The notes beneath the pieces are model-generated. The model ran no database searches. It was not told where the DNA came from and saw nothing but the letters and a program-made list of their open reading frames with translations. A DNA stretch of 6,025 nucleotides, taken from positions 1 to 6,025 of the forward strand of contig JAIOHO010001095.1 in the NCBI GenBank assembly GCA_019912905.1, written 5' to 3'. A program made the translations under genes and the position numbers. This DNA comes from Anaerolineae bacterium. Lineage in GTDB: Bacteria > Chloroflexota > Anaerolineae > Aggregatilineales > Phototrophicaceae. This document shows, one piece after another, positions 1 to 5,482 of the stretch. Position 1 is the first letter of the stretch. Each line of letters starts with the position of its first letter.

Positions 1-2232
1 GTGTTCCGGGCCGCGTTCCAGGAAAATATCGCGGTGTTTCCTGAGGTCTTTCTCCTTCTTTTTCGACACGGCGCGGCGCATCAGGTCGGCTTCACCGAGT
101 TCGTAGCCGAACAATTGACCGGCCACCTGCATCAGTTGTTCCTGGTAGACCAGGATTCCATAAGTTTCTTCTAATATCGGTTTTAATAAAGGGTGGCGAT
201 ATTCAATTGCTTCTTCGCCGCGCAGACGTTTGTTGTATAACGGAATGAAGTCCATCGGGCCGGGGCGATAAAGCGATACGGCGGCGATGATGTGTTCAAA
301 CTTCGTCGGGCGCATGTCGCGGAGCATCTGCTGCATCCCGGTGCTTTCGACCTGGAACACCCCCACCGTTTCGCCGCGCGCGATCAGCTCAAAGGCCTTG
401 TTCAGCATGGCGGTTTTTTCGGGGTCGTCGGCCACCTGCTCGTGGCGATAGGGAATGTTGGTGATGCGGTAGTGCTGGCCGTGATAGCGCCCGATCAACT
501 CGCACGCCTTGCGCATAATCGTAAGCGTGGACAGGCCAAGAAAGTCGATTTTCAGCAGGCCAATCGACTCGCACGTTTCCATCGGGAACTGAGTCACCGC
601 CCGCAGCGATCCTTCTTCATCACCGCTGGTGAGGCGGTGCAGCGGGATGTACTCAACAAGGGGCTTATCGGCCACGATCACGCCGGCCGCGTGTGTGGAC
701 GCGTGCCGGTTGACGCCTTGCAGCTCCTTGGCCGTGTCGATAATCTTGCGGATGTCCTCATCTTTCCGGTACATCTCTTCGAGTTCGGGATTACCGTTCA
801 CATACTCCATGATCGGCTTGGGTTTTGGCTCGGTCGGAATCAGGCGCGCGGCCTGATTGACCACATCCAGCGGGATGTTGAGCGCACGCCCCACGTCGCG
901 AACCGCCGCTTTCGGCCCCATCGTCCCAAAGGTGATAATGGCCGCCACTTTATCGACACCATACTTGCGCGCGGTGTATTCGATCATCCTGCCGCGCTGG
1001 TCGTCGGGATAATCCAGGTCGATGTCGGGCATACTCACACGCCCCGGATTCAGGAAGCGCTCGAAGATCAGGCTGTTCTGCATCGGGTCGATATTGGTGA
1101 TGCCCAGGCTGTAGGCCGCCACACTGCCCGCGCCGGAACCGCGCACGTTCCACCAGATGTCGGCTTCGCGGGCGTACTCGCACAGGTCCCACACGATCAG
1201 GAAATAGGTATCGAACCCCATGTCATGGATGATCTTGAGTTCGTGGTTCAGCCGGTTGCGCAGAGTCGGATCGTCGAGCGCGTCGTCGCCAAAGCGCCAG
1301 CGGAGGCCCTTCTCGCACAGGTAGTGCAGATAAGAATCGGCAGTATAGCCCGGCGGCACCGGGAACACCGGCAGATGATAGCCCTTCGAGTCGAGATCGA
1401 TCTCGCACATTTCGGCAATCAGGCGCGTATTTCTGAGCGGTTCGCCGCCGCGAATGTGGCCGAAATAACGCCACATATCGGCCTGCGACGTCAGGTGATA
1501 ACTGGGGTCCGACATGCGCATGCGGTTGTCTTCATTTTTGAGCGCGCTCGTCTGGATGCACAGCAGGGTGTCGTGCGGGTCGTAATCCGTGTCCAGCACG
1601 TAATGCACGTCGTTTGTCGCCACGAAGGGCGTATCGGCATAATCGCGGTTTTCAACCAGCCAGCGGTTGACCGTTTCCAATTCGGGGATGTCATGCTGCT
1701 GAAGTTCGAGGAAAAAATTCTCCTTGCCGAACACATCCCGATACCAGCCGAGCAGATCGCGGGCCATGTCGTCCTGCCCGGCCATGATCATGCTCGGAAT
1801 CTGTGCGGCCAGGCAGCCGCTGGTAGCGATCACCCCGTCGGCGTGGGCCGCCAGAAAGTCGCGGTCGATGCGCGGGTTGTAATAGAAGCCCTCCAACTGG
1901 GCGCGGCTGGCGATCTGAAGCAGGTTCTGATAACCGGTCTGATTTCTCGCCAGCAGCAGCATGTGAAAGGCTTTGCGATCCTGATTCGGGTCGCGGTCCT
2001 GCATTGTGCGCGGCGCGAGATAAGCCTCGACGCCGATGATCGGCTTGATGTCCGCCGCTTTACAGGCGCGGTAAAAATCGATCACGCCGAACATGGTGCC
2101 GTGATCGGTGATCGCCAGCGACTCCATGCCGAGGTCTTTGGCCCGGCCCACCAGCTTATCGATGCGGCTGAGGCCATCCAGCAGCGAGTATTCCGTGTGG
2201 ACGTGAAGATGCACAAAATCTTGTGAGGACAT
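1..2232 (-). CDS. dnaE: DNA polymerase III subunit alpha (DnaE), N-terminal 744 residues, cut by left edge
   Basis: This is the replicative polymerase that extends DNA strands at the fork. The visible part begins with a PHP domain (about residues 5-280): HLHVHTEYSLLDG at 8-20, ITDHG at 41-45, E69, H90, SGC ending at C140 and NDVHY with D208 and H210. These metal-ligand positions look intact, unlike E. coli DnaE, whose PHP site is degenerate. The palm follows, with RGSGAGS at 364-370 and PDIDLD at 402-407, giving catalytic D403 and D405 (E. coli D401/D403). The third catalytic Asp is D563 in LLKIDFLGL. The fingers start with RPGPM at 656-660. The reading frame is open from the start codon to the edge. 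The family is usually about 1,100-1,200 residues, so the C-terminal HhH, clamp-binding and OB parts lie beyond position 1. ATG at 2232 is the only reasonable start: an in-frame TGA lies five codons upstream, and a weak GGAAG precedes it by 4 nt. Confidence 0.98.
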   Translation of the reverse strand, partial: MSSQDFVHLHVHTEYSLLDGLSRIDKLVGRAKDLGMESLAITDHGTMFGVIDFYRACKAADIKPIIGVEAYLAPRTMQDRDPNQDRKAFHMLLLARNQTGYQNLLQIASRAQLEGFYYNPRIDRDFLAAHADGVIATSGCLAAQIPSMIMAGQDDMARDLLGWYRDVFGKENFFLELQQHDIPELETVNRWLVENRDYADTPFVATNDVHYVLDTDYDPHDTLLCIQTSALKNEDNRMRMSDPSYHLTSQADMWRYFGHIRGGEPLRNTRLIAEMCEIDLDSKGYHLPVFPVPPGYTADSYLHYLCEKGLRWRFGDDALDDPTLRNRLNHELKIIHDMGFDTYFLIVWDLCEYAREADIWWNVRGSGAGSVAAYSLGITNIDPMQNSLIFERFLNPGRVSMPDIDLDYPDDQRGRMIEYTARKYGVDKVAAIITFGTMGPKAAVRDVGRALNIPLDVVNQAARLIPTEPKPKPIMEYVNGNPELEEMYRKDEDIRKIIDTAKELQGVNRHASTHAAGVIVADKPLVEYIPLHRLTSGDEEGSLRAVTQFPMETCESIGLLKIDFLGLSTLTIMRKACELIGRYHGQHYRITNIPYRHEQVADDPEKTAMLNKAFELIARGETVGVFQVESTGMQQMLRDMRPTKFEHIIAAVSLYRPGPMDFIPLYNKRLRGEEAIEYRHPLLKPILEETYGILVYQEQLMQVAGQLFGYELGEADLMRRAVSKKKEKDLRKHRDIFLERGPEH

Positions 2233-2264
2233 AGGGCTTCCAGATCATCTGCTCGTGTCGCCCC

Positions 2265-2292
2265 ATTATATCACCCTGCCCCCTGCCGTGAA
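2265..2292 (-). promoter_or_regulatory. Predicted sigma70-type promoter of dnaE, extended -10
   Basis: On the minus strand a perfect TATAAT (2270-2265) is preceded by TGA, making the extended -10 TGNTATAAT. TTCACG (2292-2287) lies 16 nt upstream and matches the TTGACA -35 at four of six positions. Transcription would start near 2258, giving a leader of about 25 nt before the dnaE ATG. The match is seen directly; promoter activity is inferred. Confidence 0.6.
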
Positions 2293-2346
2293 CCGGTTTC
2301 CGCGTATGATTTTCGTTTGGAGAACCGAATCCGCAGGCTTTCAGGG

Positions 2347-2352
2347 TATAAT
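2347..2352 (+). promoter_or_regulatory. Candidate -10 box for the Uma2-family gene
   Basis: A perfect TATAAT lies 38 nt before the ATG at 2391, so transcription would start near 2359 with a leader of about 32 nt. No convincing -35 is found at 16-18 nt spacing, and there is no TG extension. Its support is therefore position and the perfect hexamer only. It is divergent from the dnaE promoter; the two -10 boxes are about 76 bp apart. Confidence 0.4.
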
Positions 2353-2390
2353 CGGGTTATGTTCCGTCTCGGGTTGAGAAGGAGTCTGTA

Positions 2391-2975
2391 ATGGTCGTCA
2401 ATCCAGCCAATCCCCAGACCGGCCAGCGGTTGACGGCGGAGGCATTCCGGGCGCTGCCGGAAAACAATGCGGTGGTGATGCAGCACATTGATGGAGTCAT
2501 GTACGTGGATTCACCGGTTTACGCCCATCAGGAAATCCTGCTCCGGGCTGCCATTCTGCTGAATGCGATCGCACCGCACGGCAGGACCGTCATCGCACCG
2601 ATGGATGTCTACCTTGATGAGGACACCTGCCAACCGGATGTCTTCTGGGTTGGGTCCGAGTCGGCCTGTCAGCTGCGTCCAGATGGTAAATGGCAGGGAC
2701 CCCCGGACCTGATCATCGAGATTCTGTCGCCCTCCACAGCGGTGGTAGACCGGCGTCTCAAGTTTGACTTGTATGAGCGGCAGGGCGTGGCCGAATACTG
2801 GCTGGTGGACATCCTAGCGGATGCGTATTTTGTCGAGGTGTATGCAAATCGCGACGGAGTATATGAGCGGGTGGGTGTATTTTTGTCCGGGGACATGTTT
2901 CCGTCCACAGTTCTCGGCCAACCCATCGCGGCAGCCCGCATTCTCGGCGACCAGGCCGGGGCGCAATCTGCCTGA
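2391..2975 (+). CDS. Uma2 family (DUF820) PD-(D/E)XK nuclease-like protein
   Basis: This 194-residue protein has the usual length and motif order of the Uma2/DUF820 family, which has a restriction-endonuclease-like fold. Visible landmarks are H46 in the N-terminal helix region, APMDVYLDED at 69-78, QPDVFWV with D83, PDLIIEILSPST at 105-116 with E110, then K124 in RRLKFDLYER and GVAEYWLVD at 132-140. D83, E110 and K124 are the likely nuclease-type residues. All core motifs are present, so the protein looks intact. The start is fixed by AAGGAG at 2379-2384, 6 nt before ATG. The family is abundant, often in many copies, in Cyanobacteria, Chloroflexota, Deinococcota and Planctomycetota. Its cellular role and substrate are not established, and no cleavage target can be read here. 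It appears to be a single-gene unit, convergent with vapC and separated from it by 44 bp with no clear terminator. Confidence 0.93.
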   Translation: MVVNPANPQTGQRLTAEAFRALPENNAVVMQHIDGVMYVDSPVYAHQEILLRAAILLNAIAPHGRTVIAPMDVYLDEDTCQPDVFWVGSESACQLRPDGKWQGPPDLIIEILSPSTAVVDRRLKFDLYERQGVAEYWLVDILADAYFVEVYANRDGVYERVGVFLSGDMFPSTVLGQPIAAARILGDQAGAQSA

Positions 2976-3019
2976 GACTCCCCTCATTACAGCGATGAAT
3001 TCGGCAACCGGAAGCCAGT

Positions 3020-3472
3020 TCAGGGATGATCGTTCGGATTATCGGTTACGAAGCCTTCCGCGCTCGCGGCTTGCAGCAGATTGCGATCGGCACTGACAAA
3101 AGTCATCGGCACATCAAACAGCGCTTTAGCCTTTAGTGCAGATGAGAGCTGCAAAGCGTCAAGAGTGCGCAAGGGATATTTGTTGACCAGCATCAAGGCT
3201 CCGATTGCAACGGTATTGTCCAATTGCACTACCAGATAGTCTTTTTCTTGATGTACCAAGAAGTTGCTTTGCAGGATAGCCAGGCTTGATGCAGTTAAAG
3301 TTCCTTCTCGTACCCGACGATTGAGGAGCGAAAAAAACTCCACACTCGCTAATTCGGAGATGATGACCACATGATTGGCTTCCGGCAAAATCCAACTGAT
3401 TACCCATTGTGATCCTATTTCGGGAACATACCGTTTCGCTAGCGCACTCGTATCGACAAAATAGACACTCAA
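3020..3472 (-). CDS. vapC: PIN-domain ribonuclease toxin, VapC family
   Basis: This 150-residue protein is a PIN-domain toxin. The family cleaves specific RNAs (tRNA or rRNA) with a Mg2+ site and is held inactive by its antitoxin. The four acidic positions are present: D7 in YFVDTSALAKRY, E45 in ELASVEFFSLL, D105 in LRTLDALQLSSAL and D129 in FVSADRNLL. The protein therefore looks catalytically intact and of full length. The start is TTG at 3472. An in-frame TGA lies two codons upstream, no ATG or GTG is available, and GAGGTGA (3482-3476) precedes it. The TTG overlaps the antitoxin stop as TTGA, so translation is probably coupled. The gene is more A+T-rich than the flanking genes. The RNA target cannot be predicted from sequence. 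Confidence 0.92.
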   Translation of the reverse strand: MSVYFVDTSALAKRYVPEIGSQWVISWILPEANHVVIISELASVEFFSLLNRRVREGTLTASSLAILQSNFLVHQEKDYLVVQLDNTVAIGALMLVNKYPLRTLDALQLSSALKAKALFDVPMTFVSADRNLLQAASAEGFVTDNPNDHP

Positions 3473-3783
3473 TACTCACCTCGATCCTCATTGATGAGGT
3501 CTTCCGAGGGACGTGCATTGGAGGAAAGTTTTCCAATGAGTAGCAGTTCTTCTGGAGATAAAGACACTGTTCCCTCTGGAGCTGAGATTGGAGTCGCCAG
3601 AAGACCGGCAGCTAGCAGTTTTGCGCGAGCCTCCTCGCGGGTCAGAGTTTTGGTCTCTTGCCGCTCCGTTTGCGTAGGACGAATCACCAATTCTGCCGGG
3701 CCAATCGGTGTGTCTGGGGGCAAATCAATCACCAGGCGGCGGTCTTCCCCAATGGTTGTTTGAATACGAATCGCCTGCACCAT
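3469..3783 (-). CDS. vapB: Probable antitoxin of the VapBC-type pair
   Basis: This 104-residue protein, beginning MVQAIRIQTTIGEDRRLVID, lies directly upstream of the PIN toxin and overlaps it by 4 bp. Position and size make it the cognate antitoxin. The N-terminal third is rich in predicted beta strands (RRLVIDLPPDTPIGPAELVI), which is compatible with an AbrB-like or related DNA-binding and dimerisation fold. A charged helical middle (LTREEARAKLLAAGLL) follows. The acidic tail (LSPEELLLIGKL to EDLINEDRGEY) is the expected toxin-neutralising segment. I cannot assign a precise DNA-binding family. The ATG at 3783 is preferred because GGAGGA lies 7 nt upstream. An in-frame ATG at 3810 would add nine residues (MPLGVEDGF) but lies only about 2 nt after the predicted transcription start and has no ribosome-binding site. 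Confidence 0.8.
   Translation of the reverse strand: MVQAIRIQTTIGEDRRLVIDLPPDTPIGPAELVIRPTQTERQETKTLTREEARAKLLAAGLLATPISAPEGTVSLSPEELLLIGKLSSNARPSEDLINEDRGEY
3476..3482 (-). promoter_or_regulatory. Ribosome-binding site of vapC inside the antitoxin gene
   Basis: GAGGTGA on the minus strand ends 3 nt before the TTG start codon; its GAGG core is 6 nt away. It lies within the last codons of the antitoxin and supports the TTG start and coupled translation. Confidence 0.65.
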
Positions 3784-3790
3784 AAATCCA

Positions 3791-3796
3791 TCCTCC
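3791..3796 (-). promoter_or_regulatory. Ribosome-binding site deciding the antitoxin start
   Basis: GGAGGA on the minus strand lies 7 nt before the ATG at 3783. It is the best Shine-Dalgarno match in the operon and the reason for preferring this start over the ATG at 3810. Confidence 0.7.
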
Positions 3797-3805
3797 ACAC
3801 CCAAT

Positions 3806-3850
3806 GGCATCCTAGCGTATTATAGCATGGCAACAACGGCGAATAGCATG
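3806..3850. promoter_or_regulatory. Candidate antitoxin operator: inverted repeat plus repeated ATAGCATG
   Basis: GGCATCCTA (3806-3814) and TAGCATGGC (3823-3831) form an imperfect inverted repeat with 7 of 9 positions paired and an 8-nt spacer. It covers the -10 box and predicted start of the vapBC transcript. The word ATAGCATG occurs at 3822-3829 and again at 3843-3850, 21 bp apart, about two helical turns. Type II antitoxins commonly bind such sites to repress their own operon. The repeats are seen directly; binding is inferred. Confidence 0.45.
3819..3827 (-). promoter_or_regulatory. Predicted extended -10 promoter of the vapBC operon
   Basis: The minus strand reads TGCTATAAT, a perfect TATAAT with the TGN extension. 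Transcription would start near 3812, leaving about 29 nt before the antitoxin ATG at 3783. No good -35 is seen at normal spacing, which extended -10 promoters can tolerate. The same bases read TATTAT (3818-3823) on the plus strand, a possible weak -10 for the divergent membrane protein gene. Confidence 0.55.
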
Positions 3851-3857
3851 ACCCCCA

Positions 3858-3863
3858 GAAGGG
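3858..3863 (+). promoter_or_regulatory. Ribosome-binding site supporting the start at 3872
   Basis: GAAGGG lies 8 nt before the ATG at 3872. The two in-frame ATGs further upstream (3827 and 3848) have no such site, and both fall inside the ATAGCATG repeats of the vapBC control region. Confidence 0.45.
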
Positions 3864-3871
3864 TTCACCGC

Positions 3872-5386
3872 ATGTCCAGACACGCCACCCTCCTCGCTGC
3901 GATCGGCCTGCTGCTCGTTCACTTCCTGATTCGCAGCCAGAGCATCACCCAGCTCGAACCCTACGTCGACGAAGGCACGCACATGACGCGCGCCGCCGTC
4001 GTGTGGAATTTCGACGCCCACCCTGCGCGTTTCTCGCATGGCAAGCTGCTGGTCTACTTCTGGCTGGGCCTGTTCGACGGACCGCCAAGCACGAACCTGG
4101 CTGCCGGACGGCTGGCGATTGCCCTGTTCTCGACGATTACCGGGGCGGCGCTGTTCCTGCTGGGTCGCTGGCTGTGGAATCCCTATACCGGTCTGCTGGC
4201 CCTGGGCATCTATGCGCTGCTGCCGTATGCCTTCTTCTTCGAGCGGATGGCCCTGGCCGACCCGTTCGCGGCGGGTTTCGCAGTCCTGGTCGCCTGGCGC
4301 AGCCTGGCTTTTGCCCGGCATCCCACCCTGAGGGAAGGATTCGCCGTAGGCCTGCTGCTGGCCCTGGCGTCGATGGCAAAGCTGACGATGGCGCTGCTCC
4401 CCCTGCTGACCGTCACCGCCGTGCTGTGGGTCGGACTCCAGCGCGGGGACCTGCGCCGCGGGTTCCTGCGCAGCCTGCCGGGATTATGCGTCGCGGCGCT
4501 GGTGGTAATCCTGATGTGGCTGCCGATCCTCATCCCGGCGTATGTCTCGCAGCAAACAGACCATCCGTTTATCCTCGTCAATGAATTTAACATCCAGCGG
4601 GATGATGCCTTCGCACCCACCGGCCCGCTGGATTATCTGGTGAGTGTGCTGCCGCTGATCGCCGAGTTCACCTCGCCAATCTTCCTGATCGGCGCGGGAA
4701 TGGCGTTGGTCATGAACGGGCTGCGCCGCCAGAGCCGGGGACTGACCCTCTTTGTGTTGGTCTGGCTGCTGATCGTGGCACTGCCGGTGATTTTGCTGGC
4801 ACGGGTGGTCACCGCCCGCTACCTGATGACCCTTGCCGCACCGCTCACCCTGGCGCTGGCCGCTGGACTGGACCAGTTCCGCCGTCTTCCGATCCCCACC
4901 AGCAGACAGATGCGGCAGGCCGCCGGTATCGGTGTGGTGACGGCCTGGATGGTCACATTTGCGGTGCCGTTCGCCCAGGCCACCCCCCGCGATCTGCCGT
5001 TCAGCGGCAACAATGTCTTCGATTTTCAGAGCGGCTTCCTGACTGCCGACGACCGGGTTCGCGAAGCCGCACAGGTGCTGTCGGAAATCCAACCGGCAGG
5101 CATAGTGTATGCCACCAAAGAAGCCTGCCACATGCTGTCCTTTTACAGCGATAATTTCACGCTGAGATGCCTGGATGACGACCCGGTTCCGACCTTCGGG
5201 CAGACCCTGCGGCACGATCTGGCATCCGGGCAGGCGGCCTACCTGGTCATCAGCTGGTATTATGGTCCGTTCCATTTGGGCATCGACTGGCTGCAAAGCG
5301 AGGAAATCCCCCTGCACACACCGCCGCGTTTTCAGGGGCCTGGCTATGAGTTCCGGCTGTGGCGCATCCACATGAAACAGATATGA
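3872..5386 (+). CDS. Multi-pass membrane glycosyltransferase, GT39/ArnT-like (GT-C fold)
   Basis: The protein has 504 residues from ATG 3872, or 519 from ATG 3827; the shorter form starts directly with the first membrane segment and has a GAAGGG site. GT-C enzymes move a sugar from a lipid-phosphate carrier to an acceptor on the outer face of the membrane. TM1 is at about 5-21, followed by an outside loop with D33-E34 in YVDEGTHMTRA, where GT39-type enzymes carry their catalytic acidic residue. Further hydrophobic segments lie near 80-100, 105-122, 130-145, 155-188, 203-223, 255-282, 290-312, 317-333 and 351-369. ERMALADPF (124-132) and ARYLMTLAAP (315-324) resemble PMT_2-family signatures. 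Residues from about 370 onward form a soluble, probably extracytoplasmic tail. The sugar and acceptor are unknown, and no carbohydrate genes lie nearby. It could be a related GT-C protein outside GT39. Confidence 0.8.
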   Translation: MSRHATLLAAIGLLLVHFLIRSQSITQLEPYVDEGTHMTRAAVVWNFDAHPARFSHGKLLVYFWLGLFDGPPSTNLAAGRLAIALFSTITGAALFLLGRWLWNPYTGLLALGIYALLPYAFFFERMALADPFAAGFAVLVAWRSLAFARHPTLREGFAVGLLLALASMAKLTMALLPLLTVTAVLWVGLQRGDLRRGFLRSLPGLCVAALVVILMWLPILIPAYVSQQTDHPFILVNEFNIQRDDAFAPTGPLDYLVSVLPLIAEFTSPIFLIGAGMALVMNGLRRQSRGLTLFVLVWLLIVALPVILLARVVTARYLMTLAAPLTLALAAGLDQFRRLPIPTSRQMRQAAGIGVVTAWMVTFAVPFAQATPRDLPFSGNNVFDFQSGFLTADDRVREAAQVLSEIQPAGIVYATKEACHMLSFYSDNFTLRCLDDDPVPTFGQTLRHDLASGQAAYLVISWYYGPFHLGIDWLQSEEIPLHTPPRFQGPGYEFRLWRIHMKQI

Positions 5387-5470
5387 TTTTCTTCCCGCCC
5401 TGGACGCTGCACCGACCTCGCCAGTACAATTTCCCTACAACACCTTCAGGCACAGTTTACGGAATTCGTC

Positions 5471-5476
5471 TACACT
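5471..5476 (+). promoter_or_regulatory. Candidate -10 box for a leaderless mutM transcript
   Basis: TACACT fits the TANNNT pattern of a -10 box and occupies positions -12 to -7 relative to the A of the mutM ATG, so transcription would begin at or next to the start codon. TAGAAT overlaps it at 5476-5481. No convincing -35 is present and there is no Shine-Dalgarno sequence before the ATG. A transcript continuing from the upstream gene, 96 bp away, is the alternative. Confidence 0.35.
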
Positions 5477-5482
5477 AGAATC

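Noticed and set aside
292..2226. A 644-codon open frame on the plus strand, opposite dnaE
   Set aside because: It is in exact codon register with dnaE. Its stops would need TTA, CTA or TCA codons in dnaE, which a GC-rich gene rarely uses; it ends at the TCA of dnaE Ser3. The translation shows no family motif, while the minus strand encodes a full set of DnaE motifs.
3005..3020. Possible hairpin between uma2 and vapC (TTCGG...CCGGAA)
   Set aside because: Pairing needs a bulge and a three-base loop, the stem is short and no T-run follows on either strand.
3784..3810. Antitoxin start at ATG 3810
   Set aside because: It lacks a ribosome-binding site and lies about 2 nt from the predicted transcription start. 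The ATG at 3783 has GGAGGA at good spacing. Leaderless use of 3810 is not fully excluded.
3827..3871. Longer N-terminus of the membrane glycosyltransferase from ATG 3827 or ATG 3848
   Set aside because: Neither ATG has a ribosome-binding site. Both lie in the ATAGCATG repeats of the vapBC control region, and the added residues are polar with no family likeness. The start at 3872 leads directly into the first membrane segment.
4003..4620. Several open frames overlapping the glycosyltransferase gene on both strands
   Set aside because: They are arginine-, proline- and alanine-rich shadow frames of a GC-rich gene, with no motifs or ribosome-binding sites.
5358..5390. Possible terminator after the glycosyltransferase gene (TGTGG/CCACA hairpin and TTTT)
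   Set aside because: The stem has only 5 bp, lies inside the coding region, and the T-run is 14 nt away, so it does not fit an intrinsic terminator.
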